Assembly: GCF_009932395.1 (NCBI RefSeq) | Contig: NZ_LSRS01000003.1 | Span: forward strand, 745,442-809,441 | Length of the DNA stretch: 64,000 nucleotides | Direction of reading: 5' to 3' | From: Sporotomaculum syntrophicum | Lineage (GTDB): Bacteria > Bacillota > Desulfotomaculia > Desulfotomaculales > Desulfallaceae | Shown: piece after piece, positions 1-8,488 of the stretch | How positions within the stretch are numbered: the stretch's first letter is position 1 | How the letters are laid out: every line of letters begins with the position of its first letter | Program-made: the position numbers and the translations under genes | Notes under the pieces: model-generated | Database searches by the model: none | Seen by the model: only the letters and a program-made list of their open reading frames with translations | What the model was told of the DNA's origin: nothing

Positions 1-271
1 TATGTAGCAAATAGCAAGATGACTACCTCCAAGGATCCAAGGATTTAAACATCAAACCTAATCTGTATTTTTGGATATAATTTACCACTTCTCATGATAT
101 ACACAATAGCGCCTTTATTTGGTAGGCCAACCAGGTAACCAATTAGACAAATATTGAATATTTTTTTACCAGGTGCAAAGCAATCCCTAGCCCGGTTAAT
201 AACTCAAAGGGGGTGGGCGCCGCATGCGATAACTTAGCATGCATGCAATTACCGGAGGGGAGTTGATTACA
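1..271. other. Upstream region of the sulfolactate gene, no gene seen
   Basis: No convincing coding region. A TATAAT hexamer lies at 76-81 on the plus strand but has no good -35. A short inverted repeat GCATGC (222-227 and 237-242) with a 9-base loop precedes the ribosome-binding site GGAGGGG at 254-260. The leader is long enough to hold a regulatory RNA, but I recognise no known riboswitch class. Confidence 0.4.
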
Positions 272-1090
272 ATGTCCGAAGATGCACACATCAATATCTG
301 GCGGGAAGTTATAGCTTATCCGCTTGGAGAAAGGGCAGCTAAACCTAGGAATAAGGGGCTGACCATGGTAATCGACAAAGGTATGGGCATAGGGGAAACC
401 CGTGACTTGTTACAAATCAATAATCAACACATTGATTTTATCAAGCTGGGGTTTGGCACCTCAATGCTTTATGCTGCAGGCACTTTAGAGGAGAAGATAC
501 AGCTGGTGCGTTCTTATGGAGTTGATATTTATCCTGGGGGCACTTTTTTGGAAGTAGCAATAACGCAAAACAAAATTAGGGAGTTTCTCGATGTCTGCCA
601 GTTTTTGGGTTTCACGACCATTGAAGTCAGCGATGGGACGATACCCTTAAGCCGGGAGGTGAGAGAAAAAGTCATCAGCTCAGCTGCAGAAATGGGCTTC
701 AGGGTATTAACTGAGGTGGGCAAAAAGATTGATGGCTCAGAAGTTACTGCACAAACGCTGGCGCAAATGGCCCTGCGTGATATAAAGAACGGTGCATACA
801 AGGTTATTGTGGAGGGCCGGGAAAGTGGTTTAAATGTAGGGCTTTACGATACCAAAGGCAAAATGATAGATGATGATTTGCAAGTATTTATGAATTATAT
901 TGATGACCCATCTAAAATTATTTGGGAAGCACCTCTTAAAGCTCAGCAGCAGGACCTAATAACCCTGTTCGGCTCAGATGTAAACCTGGGTAATATCCCG
1001 GCCCAGGAAGTTCTTGCTGTAGAAGCCCTGCGTGTCGGTCTGCGGGCCGATACCTTTAAGTTAGCCATAGCCAATCTATTGGAAATTTAA
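272..1090 (+). CDS. comA: Phosphosulfolactate synthase family protein (ComA/YitD-like)
   Basis: A 272-residue protein of the ComA family, which adds sulfite to phosphoenolpyruvate to give (R)-phosphosulfolactate. In methanogens this is the first step to coenzyme M; in Bacillus the homologue YitD helps make the sulfolactate stored in spores. The sequence shows the expected single TIM-barrel length and family-like stretches such as YPGGTFLEVA and GFTTIEVSDGT in the first half. The ATG at 272 is preferred over an upstream ATG at 239 because GGAGGGG lies 11 bases before it and the protein then opens with MSEDAHIN. It stands alone: no ComB phosphatase or ComC dehydrogenase gene is adjacent. A role in spore sulfolactate is therefore inference from the spore-forming context. 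Confidence 0.85.
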   Translation: MSEDAHINIWREVIAYPLGERAAKPRNKGLTMVIDKGMGIGETRDLLQINNQHIDFIKLGFGTSMLYAAGTLEEKIQLVRSYGVDIYPGGTFLEVAITQNKIREFLDVCQFLGFTTIEVSDGTIPLSREVREKVISSAAEMGFRVLTEVGKKIDGSEVTAQTLAQMALRDIKNGAYKVIVEGRESGLNVGLYDTKGKMIDDDLQVFMNYIDDPSKIIWEAPLKAQQQDLITLFGSDVNLGNIPAQEVLAVEALRVGLRADTFKLAIANLLEI

Positions 1091-1229
1091 AATATACATC
1101 AGCAGTTCAATAGGCAGTGATATTTTGCATGTACAATAAAAATGCAAAGTACCATTTAGCTAAAGCTGGTAATACAATGGATAGCGGTGGCATATATTTT
1201 ACTAATAATTGTCATTGTGAGGCGAGACT

Positions 1230-1682
1230 ATGCATGGGGTACCGCTGCTTGTGGCACTTCTCTTAGTGGGTATCATATCACGTTCCAATTTAATTGCCAC
1301 CGCTGCCTGCGTATTATTAATTATTAAATTCAGCAATCTGCATTTTATATTTTCAATATTAGAGAGAAGAGGTCTGGAGATAGGCCTGTTATTTTTATTA
1401 CTGGCCATATTGGTGCCTGTAGCCAGTGGCAAAGTAACGGAAAAGGAATTATTGATTACCTTTACTTCGCTGCCCGGCATACTGGCTATCGCCGGGGGTG
1501 CGCTGGCCACCCATTTAAACGGCGAGGGCTTGCGGTTATTACAAATCGATCCGGAAATGATCTTTGGTATATTGCTCGGTTCCATGATCGGTATTGTTTT
1601 TTTAGACGGTGTTCCGGTGGGACCGCTGATGGCGGCAGGACTAACCGCGCTGTTTTTGGAAACCATCCGACTATTTCAATGA
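1230..1682 (+). CDS. DUF441 family membrane protein
   Basis: A 150-residue integral membrane protein with four or five hydrophobic segments and very few charged residues, matching the DUF441 (YeaL-like) family in length and in the glycine-rich second half (GILAIAGGALATHLNGEG, then GVPVGPLMAAG). Function in this family is unknown; it is presumed to sit in the cytoplasmic membrane. GAGG at 1219-1222 sits 7 bases before the ATG. It ends two bases before the convergent rluD stop codon. No partner gene is evident. Confidence 0.8.
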   Translation: MHGVPLLVALLLVGIISRSNLIATAACVLLIIKFSNLHFIFSILERRGLEIGLLFLLLAILVPVASGKVTEKELLITFTSLPGILAIAGGALATHLNGEGLRLLQIDPEMIFGILLGSMIGIVFLDGVPVGPLMAAGLTALFLETIRLFQ

Positions 1683-1684
1683 TG

Positions 1685-2620
1685 TTAAGTTATTTTTTCG
1701 TCAATACCCAACTTCTGCAAAATAACGCCTAGCTCTGCCGGCAAAGGAGCCCTGAATTCCAGATAATCACCTCTGCGGGGGTGGATGAACCCAAGTTGGT
1801 ATGCATGCAAAAACTGGCCTGCTAAACCAAAGTGAGGTTTGCCTGGCCCGTACCTGGTGTCCCCCACAAGCGGGTTGCCAATATAAGCCATATGGACCCT
1901 TATTTGGTGAGTACGACCAGTTTCCAGGCGCAGTCTGAGGAATGTATAATTACCCGCCCGTTCCAGCACCCGATAGTGAGTTACCGCCGGCTTACTGTTA
2001 CGACTTGTTACAGTCATTTTCTGCCGGTCACGCGGGTCCCGGCCAATAGGTGCATCCACCACACCCCGTTCACTGGCCAGTACACCATGGATCAGTGCCA
2101 CATAACCGCGCCGCACAGTGTGCTTCTTCAACTGGCCCGCCAAATGCTCGTGAGCCAGGTCATTTTTTGCCACCATTAATAAACCTGAAGTATCCTTGTC
2201 AATGCGGTGCACAATGCCCGGTCTTAGTACACCGTTAATGCCGGACAGATCCCGGCAGTGCTCCAGCAAAGCATTAACCAGCGTGCCAGTGTAATTGCCT
2301 TCTGCCGGGTGTACCACCATCCCCCTTGGCTTATTCACGACAATGACATCACTATCTTCATAATATATATCAAGAGGGATAGACTCCGGGCAAACTTGTA
2401 GCTCCACGGGCGGTGGTACGGACACTGCTACCGAATCACCTGCCTTTACACGATAATTGGCCTGGGCGGCCAGCTGATTCACCGTGATAGCACCGTCACC
2501 AATCAGTTTTTGCACAAATGAACGGCTCAGCTGCTCTTCTCGGGAGGTTACAAAAACATCCAATCGCGTTCCAGCATCCTCCGCCCCTACCCGGTAGATC
2601 TCAGTTGTCGGCACCGGCAT
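1685..2620 (-). CDS. rluD: RluA/RluD family pseudouridine synthase
   Basis: A 311-residue enzyme that isomerises uridine to pseudouridine in RNA, in the cytoplasm. An S4 RNA-binding domain occupies roughly residues 17-64 (GTRLDVF at its start), followed by the catalytic domain with the signature HRIDKDTSGLL, whose Asp141 is the expected catalytic residue, and the downstream GRTHQIRVHM motif. Length and order fit RluD/YlyB; the exact RNA target (23S rRNA helix 69 for RluD) cannot be read from sequence. Its start overlaps the end of lspA by 20 bases, the common lspA-rluD arrangement in Firmicutes, so the two are probably co-translated. Confidence 0.93.
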   Translation of the reverse strand: MPVPTTEIYRVGAEDAGTRLDVFVTSREEQLSRSFVQKLIGDGAITVNQLAAQANYRVKAGDSVAVSVPPPVELQVCPESIPLDIYYEDSDVIVVNKPRGMVVHPAEGNYTGTLVNALLEHCRDLSGINGVLRPGIVHRIDKDTSGLLMVAKNDLAHEHLAGQLKKHTVRRGYVALIHGVLASERGVVDAPIGRDPRDRQKMTVTSRNSKPAVTHYRVLERAGNYTFLRLRLETGRTHQIRVHMAYIGNPLVGDTRYGPGKPHFGLAGQFLHAYQLGFIHPRRGDYLEFRAPLPAELGVILQKLGIDEKIT

Positions 2621-3068
2621 CCACCCTTTGTTCTAATTTTTCACTGCGCCAAAGTCCAATGACTAAAAGTAACGCCCCAATCACGATAGATGAGTCCGCC
2701 AGGTTGAAAACCGGCCAAACCTGAAAATCCAAAAAGTCAATAACCCGTCCCAGACGCACCCGATCAATTAAATTACCCAGCGCTCCACCCACCACCAATC
2801 CGGAAGCAAGACGCAGTAAAATTTTTTCCCGGGGCAAATAACGCTGCCATACAAAAACAGCCGTAATCACCACCAGGGTGAGAAAAATAAACAAAGAAGT
2901 CCGGTGGGCCAATATACCAAAGGCGGCTCCCGGGTTTAAAATATAAGTAAAATAAAACACCGGTGGCAATACGGGTATAGATTCTCCCGGCAGCAGGCGC
3001 GAGATAATTAGATATTTGGAACACTGATCGAGTAGCAATGTGACCGCCACAATAAAAGTCCAGAGCAA
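2601..3068 (-). CDS. lspA: Lipoprotein signal peptidase (signal peptidase II)
   Basis: A 155-residue aspartic protease with four transmembrane helices that cleaves signal peptides of prolipoproteins after diacylglyceryl modification. The two catalytic aspartates lie in GNLIDRVRLG and in FNLADSSI. The start is a TTG preceded by GAGGGGGG at 7 bases. Window lipoproteins such as ZnuA and the protein at 14531-15481 are expected substrates. It is the first gene of the lspA-rluD pair, transcribed divergently from the VanZ-family gene. Confidence 0.95.
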   Translation of the reverse strand: MLWTFIVAVTLLLDQCSKYLIISRLLPGESIPVLPPVFYFTYILNPGAAFGILAHRTSLFIFLTLVVITAVFVWQRYLPREKILLRLASGLVVGGALGNLIDRVRLGRVIDFLDFQVWPVFNLADSSIVIGALLLVIGLWRSEKLEQRVDAGADN

Positions 3069-3098
3069 ATAAAAACCCCCCTCAATAATACTATATTA

Positions 3099-3107
3099 TG
3101 ATATAAT
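3099..3107 (+). promoter_or_regulatory. Candidate extended -10 promoter for the VanZ-family gene
   Basis: TGATATAAT reads as an extended -10 element (TG-n-TATAAT) about 40 bases before the ATG at 3147, in the short AT-rich divergent region with lspA. No good -35 is visible. Confidence 0.4.
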
Positions 3108-3146
3108 ACCACATATTTGCATATAAAAAACTTGGAGTCAACCGCT

Positions 3147-3497
3147 ATGTACTGGATTCCCGCCATTTTTTGGATGGCCTTGATATTTTACCTGTCCGGT
3201 CGCACAGGCAGTGAATTGCAATATTTATTTCCCCTTATAGACAACTTCAATCCGGGTCATTTAATCGCTTACTTTGTGCTGGGACTCTTATTTTACCTGG
3301 CCTTGCATAGGTACAACCACCGTCATCCTTATTGGCAAGCCATGTTGTTCTGCTTTTTATATGGTATCACTGATGAAATTCACCAGTATTTTGTCCCTAC
3401 CCGCTACCCCGACATTTACGATTTGGCCAGGGACCTCTTAGGTGCCGGGTTGGGGTTAGCTACAGTCTATTTGCTGAAAAGAAGAACTAAATCTTAA
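3147..3497 (+). CDS. VanZ family membrane protein
   Basis: A protein of about 116 residues with four hydrophobic segments and the features of VanZ-like proteins: an early SGRTGSELQ stretch, a central NPGHLIAYFVLG helix, and the DEIHQYFVPTR segment followed by DLARDLLGAGLG. VanZ confers low-level teicoplanin resistance in enterococci, but most family members have no known role. The ATG at 3147 is chosen over one at 3117 because TTGGAG lies about 10 bases before it. A hairpin terminator follows at once. Confidence 0.82.
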   Translation: MYWIPAIFWMALIFYLSGRTGSELQYLFPLIDNFNPGHLIAYFVLGLLFYLALHRYNHRHPYWQAMLFCFLYGITDEIHQYFVPTRYPDIYDLARDLLGAGLGLATVYLLKRRTKS

Positions 3498-3520
3498 GGC
3501 CGACAATAGCTGCTAACAGA

Positions 3521-3547
3521 AAACCCGCGTAAGCATGACGCGGGTTT
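3521..3547 (+). terminator. Hairpin terminator after the VanZ-family gene
   Basis: A perfect 10-bp stem (AAACCCGCGT / ACGCGGGTTT) with a 7-base loop lies 23 bases after the stop. The following T-tract is short. Confidence 0.7.
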
Positions 3548-3602
3548 AATTCATGCCCTGGCCGTCTAAAGGGCAAGCTAATTAGAAAAGGGGATGAGTA
3601 AT

Positions 3603-3821
3603 ATGGATACTGCCTGTGTATTATGCAACTCAATGGAAAAATTGTTTCTTCAATGCACCTGCGGACAAAATATGCATGATTCCGGTCCGGTAACGGACTA
3701 TAAAGGTCCGTATAGTCCTTATTACAATTTGAGCTTTGAGGATAATCACTGTCATCACCTTTTTACCTGTCCAGAATGCGGAGCTGATCAAATAATCTCC
3801 GTTCCCCTGGTAAAAATATAA
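3603..3821 (+). CDS. Small cysteine-rich protein, unknown function
   Basis: A 72-residue protein with a CVLC pair near the N-terminus, CTC in the first third, clustered histidines (NHCHH), and a CPEC pair near the C-terminus. The pairs suggest one zinc-ribbon-like site. I do not recognise a named family. AAGGGG lies about 10 bases before the ATG at 3603; the ATG at 3594 is too close to that site. It has its own space after a terminator and no obvious partner. Confidence 0.6.
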   Translation: MDTACVLCNSMEKLFLQCTCGQNMHDSGPVTDYKGPYSPYYNLSFEDNHCHHLFTCPECGADQIISVPLVKI

Positions 3822-4075
3822 CCCCAAAAAGCAACTATCTAAGGATATATACCGGCGGAAGATAATTTTTGCCTTTCACCATCACACATCTGCGGCATAT
3901 TATATACAAATTCTTGATCCAGGCAGGCGAGCAACCCTGCCTGAATCTTAGGACTTTTATCCAGCAGCTTAGCGGCGCTTCAAAACCAAGATACATTTTT
4001 TCTGCTAAAAAACAGGCGCGCATAAGCAGCGGCTAGTTATCGGGATAAAAGATATATTTGGTGAAAGGAGGCCAT

Positions 4076-4306
4076 ATGTTGTCTAATAAAACTAATCCTT
4101 TTTCGTTGTTTCTAATTCTTGTTTTACTAATCCTGAGCACCGATAACCAGGCAGACGTCAAGCTAGGATTCGTCAGAGGGTTAATTGACCAGACATCACA
4201 ATCTTTAAGTGCACTCAGGGAAGGAATTACTGCCATGAACAGCAGTTTTGAACAAGCTAGCGCCTTGTTCATGAATGCTAATAATAAGTCCGGTGACGCC
4301 AAATAA
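4076..4306 (+). CDS. Hypothetical small protein with one N-terminal hydrophobic helix
   Basis: A 76-residue protein. Residues 10-22 form a single hydrophobic segment (signal anchor or uncleaved signal), followed by a polar, probably helical tail rich in Ser, Asn and Gln. A full AGGAGG ribosome-binding site at 4066-4071 lies 4 bases before the ATG, which is the main reason to treat it as real. It converges with the ferredoxin gene, with stop codons 3 bases apart. Function unknown. Confidence 0.5.
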   Translation: MLSNKTNPFSLFLILVLLILSTDNQADVKLGFVRGLIDQTSQSLSALREGITAMNSSFEQASALFMNANNKSGDAK

Positions 4307-4309
4307 TAG

Positions 4310-4687
4310 TTAACCGTGAATCAGCGTCGGCAGGCATTTGGTGCAGACCCAGAGGCTCTGCCCTTTGTTCCGGCCGGGCAACAGGAAAACCTCTTCCTCT
4401 GTATTACCGCAGTTAAAGCAGACCTGGGGAATATAAGACCCCGGGTTTTGTTTTACTTGCTCCTCCACTGCCTGCTCATTAAAAGCAGCAGCTTCACGGG
4501 TTTCCACGGTTAATGCGCCCTGAGGGCAAACTCCGATGCAGAAACCGGCTCCGTCACATAACTCCTCTCTTTTAACCCTTGCCTTACCGTCTTCAATGGT
4601 AATAGCACCTTCCACGCATGGACTTACACATTGCCCGCAACCGTTGCACTTTTCCTCGTCTATTTTTACAATTTGTCTTTTTGCCAT
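4310..4687 (-). CDS. 4Fe-4S ferredoxin-type protein with C-terminal Cys pairs
   Basis: A 125-residue electron-transfer protein. The first iron-sulfur motif is complete (CNGCGQCVSPC). The second reads CDGAGFCIGVCP, with Ala in place of the second Cys, a variant also common in small clostridial dicluster proteins. The C-terminal third carries CFNCG and CTKC, which could form a zinc or rubredoxin-like site. ATG at 4687 with GAGGTG 7 bases upstream is preferred over a TTG two codons earlier. The redox partner is unknown and no oxidoreductase is adjacent. Confidence 0.8.
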   Translation of the reverse strand: MAKRQIVKIDEEKCNGCGQCVSPCVEGAITIEDGKARVKREELCDGAGFCIGVCPQGALTVETREAAAFNEQAVEEQVKQNPGSYIPQVCFNCGNTEEEVFLLPGRNKGQSLWVCTKCLPTLIHG

Positions 4688-4996
4688 GTTCAATCACCTC
4701 GTTCTTTATTTTCATCTTTAATATACCCCTAGAACCTGCTGTATAAAGTAATTCAGCTCGCACTATTGACGTGATATTACTCACACCCATATGACCGCCA
4801 TCTCTCGTATAGCAAGGCAGGGGAACGTAAAAACTAATTAACAAAGAGCATAGTATACCTTAGCCATCATTATTTTGTTTTTTCAAGCAGGTTTTTCAAC
4901 TTTAAACCAGAAATAACCTAACAGGTTAATCACATTTCAAGAAATATTAAGCAAAGCCTGGCACCTACCACACGCCATCATGGAAGGAGAGTTTTT
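4688..4996. other. Intergenic region, nothing recognised
   Basis: About 300 bases between the divergent ferredoxin and aminotransferase genes. It should hold promoters for both, but no strong sigma-A pair stands out, and I see no hairpin or RNA gene. A minus-strand open frame across 4593-4844 has no ribosome-binding site. Confidence 0.4.
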
Positions 4997-6196
4997 ATGC
5001 CTATAGCGCAAAAAATAGAAAGTTCTTTAGCCGGTTCCTCCTGGATCCGTAAAATGTTTGAAGAAGGCGAGAAATTACGTAAAATCTACGGAGCAGATAA
5101 GGTTTATGACTTTACCCTGGGCAACCCCGACGTAGAGCCCCCCGAGGAATTCCACCGGGAACTGCAAAGAATCGCCGCCAACCCCATTCCCGGCATGCAC
5201 AGGTATATGAGCAATGCCGGCTACGAAGAAACCAGGCAAGCTATTGCCGAGGTGTTGGCTGAGGAAAGCGGCCGCCCGGTAACAGCCGGTCATATTGTCA
5301 TGACCGTCGGGGCCGGCGGCGGACTCAATGTGGTTTTAAAAACACTGCTCAACCCGGATGAGGAAGTGATCGTCACCACCCCTTATTTCGTGGAATATGG
5401 CTTTTATGTGAGCAACCACGGCGGTAAAATAAAGGAAGTGCCCACGGCGGCCGGATTTCAACTGGACCTGACCGCATTATCCGACGCCATCGGGCCTCAG
5501 ACCCGGGCCATCATTATCAATTCACCCAATAACCCTTCCGGAGTGGTTTATCCAGCGGAAACATTAGCCGGCCTGGGCCGGTTGCTGGAGGAAAAAGAAA
5601 AAGAACTGGGCACCAATGTATATGTAATTTCAGATGAACCCTACGCTAAAATCGTTTATGACGGCATTACAGTGCCCAATATGTTTAAATATATTAAAAA
5701 CTCCTTTATTGTTACCTCGCACAGTAAAGATTTAGCGCTGCCCGGCGAGCGCATTGGCTACATCGCCATCAACCCGGACATCACCGACAGCGAGCTTATT
5801 TTCAACGGGTTAGTCTTCAGCAACCGTACCCTCGGTTTTGTCAATGCCCCGGCCTTAATGCAGCGTTTAATTACGTCCCTGCAGCGGGTTAGAATAAGTA
5901 TTGATGACTACCGGGCTAAAAGAGATTTTTTATATGAACTCCTCACCGGGCTGGGCTTTGAGGTAACCAAGCCGATGGGCGCGTTTTATTTCTTCCCCCG
6001 CTGCCCCATTGAGGATGACGTGGAGTTTGTCAACCGGGCACAAAAGTATAATCTGCTGCTGGTTCCCGGCAGCGGGTTCGGACTGCCGGGTTATTTCAGA
6101 ATTTCTTACTGCATGAACATGCAAATTATCCGCAATTCGGTGCCTGCGTTCACTGAACTAGCCAAGGAATTTAACATATTGCCGGCAGGGGTATAA
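4997..6196 (+). CDS. Class I/II pyridoxal-phosphate aminotransferase
   Basis: A 399-residue fold-type I aminotransferase, cytoplasmic. Landmarks: the N178-containing SPNNPSG motif, D213-E-P-Y that contacts the PLP ring, the SHSKDL motif with the Schiff-base lysine K244 followed by GERIGY, and a C-terminal FRISY arginine that should bind the substrate carboxylate. These place it among aspartate-aminotransferase-like enzymes. The amino donor and acceptor cannot be told from sequence, and no biosynthetic operon surrounds it. GGAAGGAGAG precedes the ATG. It is monocistronic, ending in a strong hairpin. Confidence 0.88.
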   Translation: MPIAQKIESSLAGSSWIRKMFEEGEKLRKIYGADKVYDFTLGNPDVEPPEEFHRELQRIAANPIPGMHRYMSNAGYEETRQAIAEVLAEESGRPVTAGHIVMTVGAGGGLNVVLKTLLNPDEEVIVTTPYFVEYGFYVSNHGGKIKEVPTAAGFQLDLTALSDAIGPQTRAIIINSPNNPSGVVYPAETLAGLGRLLEEKEKELGTNVYVISDEPYAKIVYDGITVPNMFKYIKNSFIVTSHSKDLALPGERIGYIAINPDITDSELIFNGLVFSNRTLGFVNAPALMQRLITSLQRVRISIDDYRAKRDFLYELLTGLGFEVTKPMGAFYFFPRCPIEDDVEFVNRAQKYNLLLVPGSGFGLPGYFRISYCMNMQIIRNSVPAFTELAKEFNILPAGV

Positions 6197-6220
6197 AAAA
6201 CATAATTGCTCCGTCCAAAA

Positions 6221-6262
6221 GAAAGGGTCTATCCTTTATGAATTATAAAAGATAGACCTTTT
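6221..6262. terminator. Terminator hairpin between convergent genes
   Basis: Inverted repeat GGTCTATC / GATAGACC extended by A/T pairs and ending in TTTT on the plus strand. It lies 25 bases after the aminotransferase stop and just downstream of the minus-strand gene at 6290-6619, so it may serve both. Confidence 0.75.
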
Positions 6263-6289
6263 ATGATCTCTATCACCGGCAGAAAAAGT

Positions 6290-6619
6290 TTAATTTTCTT
6301 CAACTAATAAAATAACCTTTTCATGCATATGTAAATTTAATTGTTCCAATACTTTGTTCAAAGATTTGGCATCTTTAAGGTAAAAACCATTTTCCCAGCG
6401 GGCAACTAGATAGTCTATAAACTCAATATAACCGTTAACCATGGTTAACGTATATAAATCTTTAAAGCGGTTATTTTCCGCCGGCTGGCAAATATGTTCG
6501 GTGGAATTTTTATGAGTCAGTGTAAAATTGGCTAGTGTGGCCTCATCCCTGGTCCAGGTCAGAATCCCTTCATGAACGTCAATTTCTTCTCCGCATACAT
6601 CGCAAACAAACCTGGACAT
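6290..6619 (-). CDS. Hypothetical protein with N-terminal CxxC
   Basis: A 109-residue soluble protein starting MSRFVCDVCGEEIDV, a zinc-knuckle-like CxxC at residues 6-9, with one further Cys near residue 43 (HICQ). The C-terminal half is predicted helical. No family recognised. AAGGAGG lies upstream of the ATG, supporting expression. It is monocistronic and convergent with the aminotransferase. Confidence 0.6.
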   Translation of the reverse strand: MSRFVCDVCGEEIDVHEGILTWTRDEATLANFTLTHKNSTEHICQPAENNRFKDLYTLTMVNGYIEFIDYLVARWENGFYLKDAKSLNKVLEQLNLHMHEKVILLVEEN

Positions 6620-6768
6620 TTAATATACCTCCTTGGTGAAAAAAGACATAAGGACCTGCACCCTATGTTATAATATATCATAACACCGGTAAGCTAACCA
6701 GAACCTAAATACTGCAGGCATCACCATGAATGTGCCGCACCGGTGCGTATGGGAGGTCCAACCGAAAA

Positions 6769-7608
6769 ATGCTGCAATGGTACATTGAAGATGCAGGTGG
6801 CGGGTGCAGGTCATTTCCGGAAGTACTGGTACTGGTCTGCGAAAACCCACAACTAATCTATCAAAGCTTTCTACCGTTAACCTGGGACAATAAACTGAGC
6901 CTGGAAGAAATAGCCCGCCAAAAGGTAGTGGAAATGATGCAACAAGCAGGTGTCACACGAGATGACTATTTGTACGTCTGTTCCGGAAACATTTTTTTTG
7001 GATTGCACAAATGGCTCACTGAAAACGGTTACCACTGGGAAACCGTCAAAATGGATGGCCTAGCCCACGAAGTAGCCGAGCAAACTTTTCAACAGCAAAT
7101 TATTTCAGCGGGCTTTCCCGCGGATATACGGCTTGAAGAACGCAACTACCGGGATTTTTACCGGCAGGTCGATTCCTGGATTAAAGAAGATCCGGCCCGT
7201 TTTAAATATTTAAAAGATGCCAAAGTAAGGTGTAAACCGGAGCGCCTGCGCTATATACTAAAAGGCAATTCCGGCAGCGCCCGCACCTGCTGCAAGTGTC
7301 GTAAAAAAATATTGCCATACAGCCCCATCGTGCAGTATCGTTTTAGAGAAGTCGGTAAGAAAAAGAGTCATTATTATCACCCGGATTGTTCACCGGTTAA
7401 GCCGCACAAAAATAAACTTCAGCAAGCAAACATTGACTGGCAGGGTGAAGTGTTGCATGGGGTCATTTTATCTGCCAGGGAAACTCTCCCATGCCAAATT
7501 TGCCACCAGGAAGTCCCTGCCGGTTCCAAAGCAGTGCATGCTCGCAGGGACAAAGACTTTATATTTGGTCACCCGGAATGTTTTAAATACGTTAACCAGG
7601 ATGGTTAA
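6769..7608 (+). CDS. Hypothetical protein with two C-x2-C...H-x2-C modules
   Basis: A protein of about 279 residues that I cannot name. The N-terminal half is mixed alpha/beta without known motifs. The C-terminal half holds two similar cysteine modules: CCKC followed 26 residues later by HPDC, and CQIC followed 22 residues later by HPEC. Each has the ligand pattern C-x2-C-x(22-26)-H-x2-C seen in PARP-type zinc fingers, so nucleic-acid binding is possible but unproven. GGGAGG lies 12 bases before the ATG. It overlaps the convergent phosphoesterase gene by 4 bases. Confidence 0.6.
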   Translation: MLQWYIEDAGGGCRSFPEVLVLVCENPQLIYQSFLPLTWDNKLSLEEIARQKVVEMMQQAGVTRDDYLYVCSGNIFFGLHKWLTENGYHWETVKMDGLAHEVAEQTFQQQIISAGFPADIRLEERNYRDFYRQVDSWIKEDPARFKYLKDAKVRCKPERLRYILKGNSGSARTCCKCRKKILPYSPIVQYRFREVGKKKSHYYHPDCSPVKPHKNKLQQANIDWQGEVLHGVILSARETLPCQICHQEVPAGSKAVHARRDKDFIFGHPECFKYVNQDG

Positions 7609-8327
7609 CATTCCATGATTAACCGGGGAGTAAAATTTAGATAATCAGCACTGGTTAAATAAAAGTTTATGCCCCACGCCCGATCGGGCAGCCTGTACCG
7701 GCAGGCATTGGCATGTATGTGACCGTAGACGACCGTTTCCACCTCATATTTTTGCAGCAGCTCAATAAAACCTGAGTACTCATGTTTTTCGTTGGTGGGC
7801 ATATAATGCATCATCACAAACCTTGGCCCCGATTTGGCACTTTGCAGCGAGCTTTCCAACCGGATCAGTTCCCGGCGATAGATCTTCTCATCTTCCGGTT
7901 TAAAATAGGTCCCATTGGGGCAAAGCCAGCCCCGGGTACCACAAATATTAACACCATTAATTGCCACGTGATTGTTTTGAATTAGTTCCACGTTGGGAGG
8001 CACCGCTTCTCTGGCCCTGGAAATACTCTGCCACCAGTAATCGTGGTTGCCCTGGATACAAACCAACCGCCCCGGTAATGCTCCCAGATAATCAAAGTCC
8101 GGACGGGCTTCATCAAGCCGCATAGCCCAGGATATGTCCCCCGGGACCAGCACTATATCCTGTTCTTGAACCAACCGGTGCCAATTTTCATATATCCTGC
8201 GGGCGTGATTATGCCAAGTATAGTCCAAATCCTCCATCGGCTTATACTCCCGGTTGGCCTGCCAATTCTTTACGTTGAAAGTACCTAAAAAAGATAAATG
8301 CAGATCAGCTATGGCAAATATACTCAA
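7605..8327 (-). CDS. Calcineurin-like metallophosphoesterase
   Basis: A 240-residue two-metal phosphoesterase. All family motifs are visible in order: D-x-H in IADLHLS near the N-terminus, GDISW, GNHDYWW, a His in MMHYMP and GHIHANA near the C-terminus. These residues coordinate the dinuclear metal centre. Substrate cannot be inferred; relatives act on nucleotides, phosphoproteins or phospholipid headgroups. The start is TTG with GGAGG upstream. No operon partner. Confidence 0.85.
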   Translation of the reverse strand: MSIFAIADLHLSFLGTFNVKNWQANREYKPMEDLDYTWHNHARRIYENWHRLVQEQDIVLVPGDISWAMRLDEARPDFDYLGALPGRLVCIQGNHDYWWQSISRAREAVPPNVELIQNNHVAINGVNICGTRGWLCPNGTYFKPEDEKIYRRELIRLESSLQSAKSGPRFVMMHYMPTNEKHEYSGFIELLQKYEVETVVYGHIHANACRYRLPDRAWGINFYLTSADYLNFTPRLIMEC

Positions 8328-8449
8328 TTAGTTTTTTTCCTCCCGTACTTTTCCCAGGCAGAAATATCATCCGATCAGGGCGTGATGATTATTCTGTTCG
8401 CTTATCAGGATATTTATTCCTGCCTCGATAAATGCCTCTAGAATAGGAA

Positions 8450-8475
8450 AACCCGTTCTATAAGCAGAACGGGTT
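8450..8475. terminator. Terminator downstream of the tiny membrane protein genes
   Basis: A perfect 10-bp stem AACCCGTTCT / AGAACGGGTT with a 6-base loop, followed by seven T on the plus strand and TTTT on the minus strand. It lies 14 bases beyond the end of the 8489-8599 gene and could stop transcription in both directions. Confidence 0.85.
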
Positions 8476-8488
8476 TTTTTACGGGTGG

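Noticed and set aside
1202..1666. 154-codon minus-strand frame opposite the DUF441 gene
   Set aside because: Low-complexity antisense shadow of a hydrophobic gene, without a start signal.
3835..4023. Minus-strand frame of 62 codons
   Set aside because: No ribosome-binding site, no motif; probably chance in an intergenic stretch.
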